Shown piece after piece: positions 7,360-15,274 of a DNA stretch of 20,961 nucleotides (the stretch's first letter is position 1; each line of letters starts with the position of its first letter). Origin of the DNA: CAZYIW01 sp964647705. Its GTDB lineage: Bacteria; Pseudomonadota; Gammaproteobacteria; PS1; Pseudothioglobaceae. The notes below the pieces were generated by a model. It did no database searches. It saw only the letters and a program-made list of their open reading frames with translations, and was not told where the DNA came from. The DNA lies in NCBI GenBank assembly GCA_964647705.1, contig CAZYIW010000021.1:1-20961 (forward strand), read 5' to 3'. Both the position numbers and the translations under genes were made by a program.

Positions 7360-7830
7360 TTAATATGCAAAATTTATAAAATTTTGTTGATCTTTGTTTA
7401 CCTCAGACATTACCTTAGCAACGTCGCCACCGAACATATCGCCTAAAAGTTTTGCATTCATATAGCCTATCCAAACACTGCCATCGGTTTTTTCATAAAC
7501 CGAGATAGTGCACGGCATAAATACCGATATTTTTTTGTTTTTATCCTGCACCAATGTATCAAAAGCATAATTGGCATTACAAAGATTTACCAGCATAACG
7601 GGTGGCACGATTTTTTTACCACCGCTGTGTTTTTTAATGGATTGATGCAGTGGCTTAACACTGGGTATCACCCAACCCTTCGCTTCAGCGTTGGCTTTGA
7701 TTTTTTCTACTGTCTCATCTAATGCATACGGGCTTTTTACTTCTTTAAGCATCATACTTGGCATAACATTCCAGCCTATTACAGACATTATCACTGCGCC
7801 TAAGATAAATCCTATTGTTGTGTTTTTCAT
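7360..7830 (-). CDS. Membrane-anchored DUF302 family protein
   Basis: 156 residues. Residues about 5-27 form an N-terminal membrane anchor or uncleaved signal, and the rest is probably periplasmic. The DUF302 fold is suggested by VKSPYALDETVEKIKANAEAKGW, the LCNANYAF block and the FMPCTISVYEKTDGSVWIGYMN core. C84 (LCN) and C107 (MPC) are the two cysteines and might pair or bind a cofactor. DUF302 has no settled function; it is common in sulfur oxidisers. ATG at 7830 is chosen because the anchor follows directly; there is no clear ribosome site. It has its own FNR/ANR class II promoter (7863-7904) and is followed at once by the promoter of the 25-residue peptide. No terminator separates the two genes, so read-through is possible. 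Confidence 0.8.
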   Translation of the reverse strand: MKNTTIGFILGAVIMSVIGWNVMPSMMLKEVKSPYALDETVEKIKANAEAKGWVIPSVKPLHQSIKKHSGGKKIVPPVMLVNLCNANYAFDTLVQDKNKKISVFMPCTISVYEKTDGSVWIGYMNAKLLGDMFGGDVAKVMSEVNKDQQNFINFAY

Positions 7831-7862
7831 CGATTAATCACAATTTATGTTCTAAAAACTAT

Positions 7863-7904
7863 ATTATAGAGTTCTTATATAGATAAATAATTGATACAGA
7901 TCAA
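7863..7904 (-). promoter_or_regulatory. Class II FNR/ANR-dependent promoter of the DUF302 gene
   Basis: A perfect box, TTGAT-ACAG-ATCAA (7891-7904), is centred at 7897.5. A consensus -10 TATAAT (7863-7868, minus strand) puts the box at -41.5. The predicted start is near 7856, leaving a leader of about 26 bases before the DUF302 ATG. The spacing is identical, base for base, to the promoter at 7301-7342. Confidence 0.85.
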
Positions 7905-7910
7905 AAACCA

Positions 7911-7941
7911 AAAAAAATGCCGCTAATCGCGGCATTTTTTT
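7911..7941 (-). terminator. Rho-independent terminator after gyrA
   Basis: A perfect stem, ATGCCGC (7917-7923) with GCGGCAT (7929-7935), has a 5-base loop. Long A and T runs on both sides extend the pairing. Read on the minus strand it ends in a T tract, about 20 bases past the gyrA stop. It also insulates the DUF302 promoter directly behind it. Confidence 0.88.
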
Positions 7942-7960
7942 TATTTATTTGAAGCGAAGA

Positions 7961-10543
7961 CTAGTCGTCTACTGTTGCTTCTGATTCATCAACTTCTTCT
8001 TCAGTTTCTGCAATCTTAGCCACTGAGACGAGTTTTTCTCCTTTTGCAATATTAATCAGTGTAACACCTTGCGTATTTCTGCCAATAATGGAAACCTCAG
8101 AGGCTCTTGCACGAACCAAAGTGCCTTTGTTAGAGATTAGCATCATCTCGTCTTCTTCAACCACTTGAATAGCGCCCACCACTTTGCCATTACGATCTGA
8201 AGTTTTGATTGAGATAACACCCGAACCGCCACGTGCCTGTGCACGATATTCATCGATTGAAGTGCGTTTACCATAACCTTGTTCTGTTGCCGTTAGGATT
8301 GGATGTTCTGGCATGGCAACAATCAGCGAAACCACTTCATCCTCTTTGGCCAATCTTATGCCTCGAACACCGATGGCTGTACGCCCTACTGCGCGAACAT
8401 TTGCCTCTTTAAAACGAATCGATTTACCGCCAGATGAAAACAGCATAATGTCATTTTCACCCGAGGTGATTTCAACACCAACCAGCTTGTCGCTGTCTCT
8501 GAGTTCAATGGCAATAATACCGCCGCGTCTTGGTCTTGAGAAGTTTGTCAAAGATGTTTTTTTACAAGTACCACTGCTGGTTACCATAAACACAAATTGA
8601 TCGTCGGTAAATTCAGACACTGGCAATATGGCATTGACAGACTCTTCTTTTTCTAACGGTAATAAATTGACAATCGGTTTGCCACGTGCGGTTCTTGATG
8701 CCATTGGTAATTCATAAACCTTTAACCAATGCACTTTGCCTGTTGAAGTGAAGCATAAAACTGTATCGTGTGAATTGGCCACAAACAATTGATCAACAAA
8801 ATCTTCATCTTTCATCTTGGTGGCTGCTTTACCTTTACCACCACGACGTTGCGCTTGATAATCACTGAGTGACTGTGCTTTGACATAACCACCATGAGAC
8901 AGCGTCACCACACGATCTTCGCGCGCAATCAAATCTTCTAAGGTTAGGTCGATCTTATGTTTTAGAATTTCAGTGAGGCGCTGATTGGCAAAACCATCTC
9001 GAATCTCAATCAACTCGTCACGAATTACTTGCATGAGTTTGTCAGCATCTTGCAAAATATCAAGCAAGGCTTTAATACGGTCTAAAAGCTCGTTAAATTC
9101 CGCAAAAATCTTGTCTTTTTCAAGGCCAGTTAAGCGATGAAGTTTTAAGTCTAGAATCGCTTGTGCTTGAGTCTCTGATAGTTGGTATTCACCCGAAGCT
9201 TGCAAACCTAATTCTTTTGGCAAATCTTCTGGCTTAAATAAAGACATATCTCTATCGCCAATTAGCTCTTGGATAACCTTGCCTTCCCAGGTTTTTGCAA
9301 TCAGTTGTGCCTTGGCATCGGTTGGACTTGGTGCGGCCTTAATCAACTCGATAATCTTATCAATATTATTTAGAGCAACCGATAGACCTTCTAAGATATG
9401 CGCGCGACCCCTGGCTTTGTTAAGTTCAAAGATTGATCGACGTGTAACCACATCGCGACGATGGACAATAAAGGCCTCGAGCACAGATTTTAAATTCATT
9501 ACCCTTGGCATGCCCTTGTCAATGGCCACCATGTTAATGCCAAATACCGTTTGCATCTCGGTGAGCTTGTATAGATTATTGAGCATCACCTCTGGCACTT
9601 CACCGCGCCTTAGCTCAACCACCATACGCATGCCATCTTTGTCAGATTCGTCTCTTAGAGCGGTAATACCATCTATTTTTTTGTCTTTAACTAATTCAGC
9701 AATCTTACCGATGAGTTTGGCTTTGTTAACCTGATAAGGCAATTCAGTCACTACAATACTTTGCTTATCTTCACCCTCGACATGAGAACGTGCTCTAAGG
9801 TAGATTTTGCCTTTACCGGTTTCATAGGCTTGACGAATACCATCGGCACCATTGATAATGCCTGCCGTTGGAAAATCTGGCCCTGGTAAGACTTCCAATA
9901 GCTCATCAATACTGACTTCGTTATTGTCAATCACTTTTAAACAAGCGTCAACCACCTCGCCTAAATTATGTGGCGGAATATTGGTGGCCATACCCACAGC
10001 AATGCCCGATGAGCCATTAACCAATAAATTAGGCACACGGGTTGGCAGAACACTGGGTTCGCTTTCAGAGCCATCGTAGTTGTCGATAAAATCAACCGTT
10101 TGCTTGTCTAGATCGCGAAGTAACTCATGCGAAAGCTTGGCCATACGAATTTCGGTATAACGCATGGCAGCCGCGGAATCGCCATCTACCGAACCAAAGT
10201 TACCCTGCCCATCAATCAGAATATTGCGCATGGAAAATGGTTGCGCCATTCTAACAATGGTGTCGTACACCGCAGTATCACCATGTGGGTGATACTTACC
10301 AATGACATCACCCACAATACGTGCTGATTTTTTATAGGCTTTGTTGTAATCGTTGCCTAGCTCGTCCATGGCGTAGAGCACACGACGATGCACCGGTTTG
10401 AGACCGTCTCTTACATCAGGTAATGCTCGACCAACGATAACACTCATGGCGTATTCCAGATAGGAATCGCGCATTTCGTCTTCGATGGTTACAATGGGAA
10501 AATTTGGCTCAAGAACTTTAGAATCGTCGATGTTATCAGACAT
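7961..10543 (-). CDS. gyrA: DNA gyrase subunit A
   Basis: The A subunit of gyrase cuts and rejoins DNA and, with GyrB and ATP, introduces negative supercoils. 860 residues (E. coli 875). The breakage-reunion domain starts about residue 18 and has the catalytic Y129 in AAMRYTE. The quinolone region reads HPHGDTAVYD, with Thr90 where E. coli has Ser83 and Asp94 at the Asp87 position; Thr occurs naturally there in several genera. The C-terminal beta-pinwheel carries the GyrA box QRRGGKG at 565-571, which marks this as gyrase, not topoisomerase IV. The tail is acidic. ATG at 10543 is the natural start. A candidate promoter lies just upstream and a strong terminator follows. Confidence 0.97.
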   Translation of the reverse strand: MSDNIDDSKVLEPNFPIVTIEDEMRDSYLEYAMSVIVGRALPDVRDGLKPVHRRVLYAMDELGNDYNKAYKKSARIVGDVIGKYHPHGDTAVYDTIVRMAQPFSMRNILIDGQGNFGSVDGDSAAAMRYTEIRMAKLSHELLRDLDKQTVDFIDNYDGSESEPSVLPTRVPNLLVNGSSGIAVGMATNIPPHNLGEVVDACLKVIDNNEVSIDELLEVLPGPDFPTAGIINGADGIRQAYETGKGKIYLRARSHVEGEDKQSIVVTELPYQVNKAKLIGKIAELVKDKKIDGITALRDESDKDGMRMVVELRRGEVPEVMLNNLYKLTEMQTVFGINMVAIDKGMPRVMNLKSVLEAFIVHRRDVVTRRSIFELNKARGRAHILEGLSVALNNIDKIIELIKAAPSPTDAKAQLIAKTWEGKVIQELIGDRDMSLFKPEDLPKELGLQASGEYQLSETQAQAILDLKLHRLTGLEKDKIFAEFNELLDRIKALLDILQDADKLMQVIRDELIEIRDGFANQRLTEILKHKIDLTLEDLIAREDRVVTLSHGGYVKAQSLSDYQAQRRGGKGKAATKMKDEDFVDQLFVANSHDTVLCFTSTGKVHWLKVYELPMASRTARGKPIVNLLPLEKEESVNAILPVSEFTDDQFVFMVTSSGTCKKTSLTNFSRPRRGGIIAIELRDSDKLVGVEITSGENDIMLFSSGGKSIRFKEANVRAVGRTAIGVRGIRLAKEDEVVSLIVAMPEHPILTATEQGYGKRTSIDEYRAQARGGSGVISIKTSDRNGKVVGAIQVVEEDEMMLISNKGTLVRARASEVSIIGRNTQGVTLINIAKGEKLVSVAKIAETEEEVDESEATVDD

Positions 10544-10572
10544 ACAATTTAGGCTTGATTAGACTGATAATA

Positions 10573-10601
10573 ATTGTACCCTAAAGGGGGTAAATACACA
10601 A
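10573..10601 (-). promoter_or_regulatory. Candidate gyrA promoter
   Basis: Read on the minus strand, TTGTGT is followed after 17 bases by TACAAT (10573-10578), about 30 bases before the gyrA ATG. The spacer holds a small inverted repeat TACCC...GGGTA. The -35 match is weak. The same gap holds a 7-base-pair hairpin (10614-10631) past aroG with only a poor T run. Confidence 0.35.
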
Positions 10602-10650
10602 ATAAAATGCGTAAATTATCCTGTGATAATTCTAGTTAAAAATCAAATAT

Positions 10651-11706
10651 TTATGAATTTTTTTCACGCACTGCTTGTGCCAGTGTTCTGAGTAGGGTTT
10701 CTGAGTCCTCCCAGCCGATACAGCTGTCGGTAATACTCACCCCATATTCCAGTGATTTTAGCGGGCCAATTGTTTGGTTACCTTCGTTAATATTCGACTC
10801 AATCATAACCGCAAAAATCTCCTTCGAGCCTGAGCGTATTTGATTGGCCACATCGTCACCAACTTTGAGTTGATTTTTAAATTTTTTCTGACTGTTGGCA
10901 TGAGAAAAATCGACCATTACTTTGTCTAACAGACCATCATCTCGTAATTGTTTCACTGCTCGGTCAATGTGCGCTTTTGAATAATTTGGGCCATCGTCTC
11001 CACCACGCAGGATAATATGCGCTGTTTCATTACCCGATGAAGTATAGTGACTCACCCCACCCTCTTTATTAACTGAGAGCAGATGATGTGGATTATTGGC
11101 TGATTTAATCGCATCAATGGCAATTTTCAAAGAGCCCGAAGTGCCATTTTTAAAACCAACTGGGCAAGATAAGGCTGAGGCGAGTTCTCGATGCGATTGG
11201 CTTTCTGTTGTGCGAGCACCAATAGCGCCCCAAGAAATTAAATCTGAAATATATTGAGGGGTAATCAAATCTAGGTATTCAACGGCCACAGGTATTCCTG
11301 ACTCCGCCAAGTCGACCAACAGATGACGCGCAATTTTTAAACCTTTATCAATGTTGAAACTTTCATCTAAATCAGGGTCGTTAATTAAGCCTTTCCAACC
11401 AATGGTGGTGCGTGGTTTTTCAAAATACACACGCATAACAATAAACAAATCTTCTTCTAGTTCTTTTTTAAGTGCAATGAGTTTTTCGGCATAATCACGC
11501 GCGGCTTTCGAGTCATGAATTGAACACGGGCCAATGATAACCATTAAGCGATCATCTTGTTCATCAAGAATGTTTTTAATAGTTTCTCTGGCTTTGAATA
11601 CCTCTGTTGAACCTTGCTCACTCAAAGGATATTTTTCCATCAAAGTTTTAGGTGGCACTATTGGCGCACTTGAGGTAATTCTTAAATTGTCAGTATTGTA
11701 TTTCAT
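10651..11706 (-). CDS. aroG: 3-deoxy-7-phosphoheptulonate (DAHP) synthase, class I AroG type
   Basis: This enzyme joins phosphoenolpyruvate and erythrose 4-phosphate to make DAHP, the first step to aromatic amino acids and chorismate. The frame opens at a TTG (11727), but ATG at 11706 is chosen because MKYNTDNLRI matches the start of E. coli AroG and gives 351 residues (E. coli 350). Metal ligands are visible: C61 in IGPCSIHD, H269 in VDFSHANS, E303 in MIESNINEGNQ and D327 in ITDSCIGWEDS. KPRTTIGWKG is the PEP-binding signature. The ATG lies 4 bases past the folE2 stop, so they share an operon. Which amino acid inhibits it (Phe, Tyr or Trp) cannot be told. Confidence 0.94.
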   Translation of the reverse strand: MKYNTDNLRITSSAPIVPPKTLMEKYPLSEQGSTEVFKARETIKNILDEQDDRLMVIIGPCSIHDSKAARDYAEKLIALKKELEEDLFIVMRVYFEKPRTTIGWKGLINDPDLDESFNIDKGLKIARHLLVDLAESGIPVAVEYLDLITPQYISDLISWGAIGARTTESQSHRELASALSCPVGFKNGTSGSLKIAIDAIKSANNPHHLLSVNKEGGVSHYTSSGNETAHIILRGGDDGPNYSKAHIDRAVKQLRDDGLLDKVMVDFSHANSQKKFKNQLKVGDDVANQIRSGSKEIFAVMIESNINEGNQTIGPLKSLEYGVSITDSCIGWEDSETLLRTLAQAVREKNS

Positions 11707-11710
11707 GCCT

Positions 11711-12502
11711 CTACTTTTGGTTTTCAATCAAAGCATATGCTGAGTGGTTGTGAATTGATTCGAAATTTTCCGATTCTAAACGGTAGTATGCGATTCTTTC
11801 GTCTTCATTCAACGCCATGGCAATATCACGTACTAAGTCCTCAACGAATGCAGGATTATCATACGCTCTTTCAGTAACAAATTTTTCATCATCGCGTTTC
11901 AAAATGCCATAAAGTTCACATGATGCTTTATTTTCAGCCAATTCGATTAAATCTTCGAGATAAATCACCTTGCCTTTGGCGGCTTTGGCTTTGATGGTGA
12001 TGTGTGAGCGTTGATTGTGCGCGCCATATTTAGAAATACTTTTAGAGCATGGGCAAAGGCTGGTAACTGGTACTACCACTTTTATCATCACTTCTGCGTT
12101 GCCTTGATTGAGCTCACCATATAGTGTGACCTGATAATCCATGACCGACTCAACGCCAGAAGAAGGAGCTATTTTATTTCTAAAAAAAGGAAAATCCAGC
12201 ACAATGTGTGCTGAATCAGATTCTAATCGAGTTCTTACTTTATCAATAATCCTGCTGAAGTTGCTAGAATCAAACTCACAAGGGCCCTTATTAAGAATTT
12301 CAACAAAACGCGACATATGCGTTCCTTTAACATGCGCTGGCAACATCACTGTCATGGTGAAATTGCCAATTGTAGGAACTTTATTTCCATCACGATCAAT
12401 ATAGGTAATTGGATGGGTAATGTCTTTAATGCCGACTTTATCAATTACGATTTGACGCGTGTCTTTTGAATTTTGTGTGTCTGGTAAGTGTGCTGCAGTC
12501 AT
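11711..12502 (-). CDS. folE2: GTP cyclohydrolase FolE2 (type IB)
   Basis: Converts GTP to 7,8-dihydroneopterin triphosphate, the entry point to tetrahydrofolate and queuosine. 263 residues, normal length. The FolE2 signature LCPCSKSISKYGAHNQRSH (149-167) holds C150, matching the catalytic or metal-binding cysteine, and H162. Unlike FolE (type IA), this enzyme does not depend on zinc. It starts 4 bases past the queD stop and ends 4 bases before aroG. In many bacteria folE2 backs up a zinc enzyme under Zur control; I see no Zur-like site here, and no folE lies in the window. Confidence 0.95.
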   Translation of the reverse strand: MTAAHLPDTQNSKDTRQIVIDKVGIKDITHPITYIDRDGNKVPTIGNFTMTVMLPAHVKGTHMSRFVEILNKGPCEFDSSNFSRIIDKVRTRLESDSAHIVLDFPFFRNKIAPSSGVESVMDYQVTLYGELNQGNAEVMIKVVVPVTSLCPCSKSISKYGAHNQRSHITIKAKAAKGKVIYLEDLIELAENKASCELYGILKRDDEKFVTERAYDNPAFVEDLVRDIAMALNEDERIAYYRLESENFESIHNHSAYALIENQK

Positions 12503-12506
12503 AGTT

Positions 12507-12902
12507 TTATTCCGAGTAAGTCACAGAAGCTCTAGGGGTTTCCCAAATAGTTACTTGTTGAACGCGAACATGGTTATTGTTAATTAATTTTCCAACTTCA
12601 TCAAAGAAATATTTGGCAATATTCTCAGCTGTTGGGTTGAGTTCATCAAAAGGCTTAATATCGTTTAAATATTGATGATCAAGTCGCTTGATGACGAGTT
12701 TGGTTTGTTTTTTAATCTCACGAAAATCAATGGCAATGCCAACTTCATCCAAAACCTCAGACTCAACCACAACCTCAACCTGCCAGTTGTGGCCATGAAG
12801 TCGGGAACAATCACCAGGGTAATTTCTCAAAGAATGCGCAGAGGCAAAGTCTGTGACAATTTTTAGGGCGAACATTTTCGGAAAAATTGGTAAAAAGGCC
12901 AT
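12507..12902 (-). CDS. queD: 6-carboxy-5,6,7,8-tetrahydropterin synthase (QueD/PTPS family)
   Basis: Turns dihydroneopterin triphosphate, the FolE2 product, into 6-carboxytetrahydropterin on the queuosine (preQ0) route. 131 residues. Zinc-binding histidines H23 (SAHSL), H36 and H38 (RLHGHNW), the catalytic C32 four residues before H36, the D75-H76 pair and late E121 are all visible. The ATG at 12902 has AAAGG 4 bases upstream. A second ATG at 12875 gives MFALKIVTDF, which fits family N-termini better, and a TATAAT overlapping the first start (12901-12906) could be the promoter for it. It lies 44 bases past parC and 4 bases before folE2. A PTPS-type folate role is the alternative. Confidence 0.88.
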   Translation of the reverse strand: MAFLPIFPKMFALKIVTDFASAHSLRNYPGDCSRLHGHNWQVEVVVESEVLDEVGIAIDFREIKKQTKLVIKRLDHQYLNDIKPFDELNPTAENIAKYFFDEVGKLINNNHVRVQQVTIWETPRASVTYSE

Positions 12903-12946
12903 TATACCTTTCTAAATCGCTTTATTAAACCTTGAATTGGTGTGCC

Positions 12947-15175
12947 TTATTCAACCGCCTCAAGGCGAATAACGTTTTGATAACCTTTGGGCAACATATT
13001 GCCACGACGTGCTCTACTACCAATGTAGTTAGTCAAGTCAGCAAATTTAATGGTTAAGTGTCGCTTACCAGAATAAATTTTTAGATTTTGCTCATCTGTA
13101 AGGACACAAACCGCCACTACTTTTTCTTGAGTATCTTTGCTGGGTATTTGAATCAGTTTATTACCCTTTCCTTTTGATAACACAGGCAGCTCGCTAATTG
13201 GGAATAACAATAATCGGGCACTGTTGGTAGTTACAGCGACGAATTGGTTCTTTAAATTTTTCACTTTAACCACTGGCAAAACCTTAGCGCCATTAGGCAG
13301 TGTCAAGGCTTGTTTACCGGCTTTTTTCTTAGATAACAAATCTCCTATGGTTGCAACAAAACCATACCCTGCGCTAGATGCCAACAAAATATTTTGTTGG
13401 TCGTCACCCATAACCACGTCCATAAATTCAGCACCTGTTTCAGGTGAAAGCCTGCCTGTGAGTGGTTCTCCTTGACCTCTTGCGCTTGGTAGGGAATTGG
13501 CTGGTAATGAATATGAACGTCCCATAGAATCAATAAAAATAGCCGGTTTGTTGCTTCTGCCTTTAACACTGGCACGATAAGCATCACCTGATTTGTAATT
13601 TAGCGTTGTGGGGTCGATATCGTGTCCTTTAGCAGAACGCACCCAGCCCTTTTCGCTAAGCACAACGGTAACATTCTCAGCAGGCACTAGATCGTCTTCG
13701 TTAAAGGCCTGTGCAGATTCAACATTGGTTAATATCTGACAACGTCTTTTATCACCAAACTCTTTAACAATCGCTTTTAGTTCTTTTTTAATGAATGTTT
13801 TCAGGCGTGTTTCGCTAGAGAGTAATAATTCTAATTTTTGTCTCTCCTGTGAGAGTGACTCTTGTTCAGTTTTGATTTTGATCTCTTCGAGCTTGGCTAA
13901 GTGGCGCAGTTTTAGTTCCAAAATTGCCTCAGCTTGAATATCACTGAGTTTAAAGCGCTTCATCAATACCGGTTTGGGTTTGTCTTCAGAGCGAATAATG
14001 GCAATAACTTCATCAATATTGAGATAAGCAATTAGCAACCCTTCGAGCACATGTAAGCGAGAGAGGATTTTTTCTAAGCGGTGATTTAAACGATTAGTAA
14101 CCACTTGTATTCTGTAACTCAGCCACTCTTTAAGCAGTGGAATCAATGCTTTAACCTGTGGCCTACCATCCAGACCAATCACATTCATATTGACCCGATA
14201 GTTTTTCTCCAAATCTGTGGTTGCAAATAAGTGCAACATCAATGCCTCTATATCAACTCGATTAGAGCGCGGAGAAATTACAATACGTGTTGGATTTTCG
14301 TGGTCTGATTCGTCACGAACATCATCAACCAATGGCAATTTTTTCTTGCGCATTTGGTCGGCAATCTGAGTAATAATTTTTGAACCTGAAGTTTGAAATG
14401 GCAGTGCATCAATAACGATATCGCCTTGTTCTTTGGTGTATTTGGCACGCATTTTTATCGAACCATGGCCCGTCTGGTAAATTTGACGAAGGTCTGAGGG
14501 TGTTGAGACAATATTGCCAGCTGTTGGGTAATCTGGCGCTGGCAAAATCTCCATCAGCGCTTCTAAATCTGTTGATGGCTTTTCTAATAGCTGGATACAA
14601 GCACTCACAACTTCAACCAGATTGTGAGGTGGGACATCAGTGGCCATACCCACAGCAATGCCGGACGCGCCATTGAGTAGAAGGTTTGGCACTTGTGCAG
14701 GTAAAAACTCTGGCTCCTTTAATGAGCCATCAAAATTGTCTACCCAATTAACCGTGCCTTGATTAATCTCAGCCAACAACAAATCGGCATAGGGCGATAA
14801 TTTAGATTCGGTATAGCGCATGGCAGCAAATGATTTAGGATCATCCGGCGCTCCCCAATTGCCTTGACCATCAATAAATGGATAACGATAAGAAAATGGT
14901 TGTGCCATGAGCACCATGGCCTCATAACATGCACTGTCACCATGCGGGTGAAATTTACCCAAAACATCACCCACAGTACGGGCTGATTTTTTGAATTTGG
15001 CTGTTGATTTGAGACCCAACTCACTCATCGCATAAATAATGCGTCTTTGAACAGGCTTTAAACCATCGCCAATAAAAGGCAGTGCACGGTCAAGAATGAC
15101 GTACATAGAATAGTCAAGATAAGCGCGTTCTGAGAACTCTTCAACGCTTAGCTGTTCAAGACCGTCTTGGCTCAT
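12947..15175 (-). CDS. parC: DNA topoisomerase IV subunit A
   Basis: The A subunit of topoisomerase IV, which unlinks daughter chromosomes, working with ParE. 742 residues (E. coli 752). The catalytic tyrosine is Y121 in AAMRYTES. The quinolone region reads HPHGDSACYE with S81 and E85, matching E. coli Ser80 and Glu84, so no resistance change is visible. There is no intact GyrA box; the matching C-terminal stretch reads YRASVKGRSN, which separates it from GyrA. ATG has a good ribosome site, AGGGGG, three bases upstream. parE is not in the window. It heads the parC-queD-folE2-aroG run; gcvP ends 99 bases upstream, and I see no convincing promoter in that gap. Confidence 0.97.
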   Translation of the reverse strand: MSQDGLEQLSVEEFSERAYLDYSMYVILDRALPFIGDGLKPVQRRIIYAMSELGLKSTAKFKKSARTVGDVLGKFHPHGDSACYEAMVLMAQPFSYRYPFIDGQGNWGAPDDPKSFAAMRYTESKLSPYADLLLAEINQGTVNWVDNFDGSLKEPEFLPAQVPNLLLNGASGIAVGMATDVPPHNLVEVVSACIQLLEKPSTDLEALMEILPAPDYPTAGNIVSTPSDLRQIYQTGHGSIKMRAKYTKEQGDIVIDALPFQTSGSKIITQIADQMRKKKLPLVDDVRDESDHENPTRIVISPRSNRVDIEALMLHLFATTDLEKNYRVNMNVIGLDGRPQVKALIPLLKEWLSYRIQVVTNRLNHRLEKILSRLHVLEGLLIAYLNIDEVIAIIRSEDKPKPVLMKRFKLSDIQAEAILELKLRHLAKLEEIKIKTEQESLSQERQKLELLLSSETRLKTFIKKELKAIVKEFGDKRRCQILTNVESAQAFNEDDLVPAENVTVVLSEKGWVRSAKGHDIDPTTLNYKSGDAYRASVKGRSNKPAIFIDSMGRSYSLPANSLPSARGQGEPLTGRLSPETGAEFMDVVMGDDQQNILLASSAGYGFVATIGDLLSKKKAGKQALTLPNGAKVLPVVKVKNLKNQFVAVTTNSARLLLFPISELPVLSKGKGNKLIQIPSKDTQEKVVAVCVLTDEQNLKIYSGKRHLTIKFADLTNYIGSRARRGNMLPKGYQNVIRLEAVE

Positions 15176-15274
15176 TTTCCCCCTGTCAATTAATCAAATT
15201 TTGGCTTAAGTTTTGAGCTATTTTAATAGAACTCTAGAAACTAAGACGAACAATTCGCCCTCAAGCAAAATCGA

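Noticed and set aside
8313..9734. Long open frames opposite gyrA, and similar ones opposite gcvP and the SQR-like gene
   Set aside because: They are antisense shadows of strongly conserved genes and show no family resemblance or ribosome sites.
10080..10300. Quinolone-resistance change in GyrA (Thr90 at the Ser83 position)
   Set aside because: Thr is the natural residue in several genera, and ParC keeps Ser81 and Glu85, so no resistance is implied.
11707..11727. Longer aroG start at TTG 11727
   Set aside because: It overlaps folE2, and the ATG at 11706 gives the family N-terminus and length.
15245..15261. Hairpin CGAA-TTCG past gcvP as a terminator
   Set aside because: Short stem with a wobble pair and no T run.
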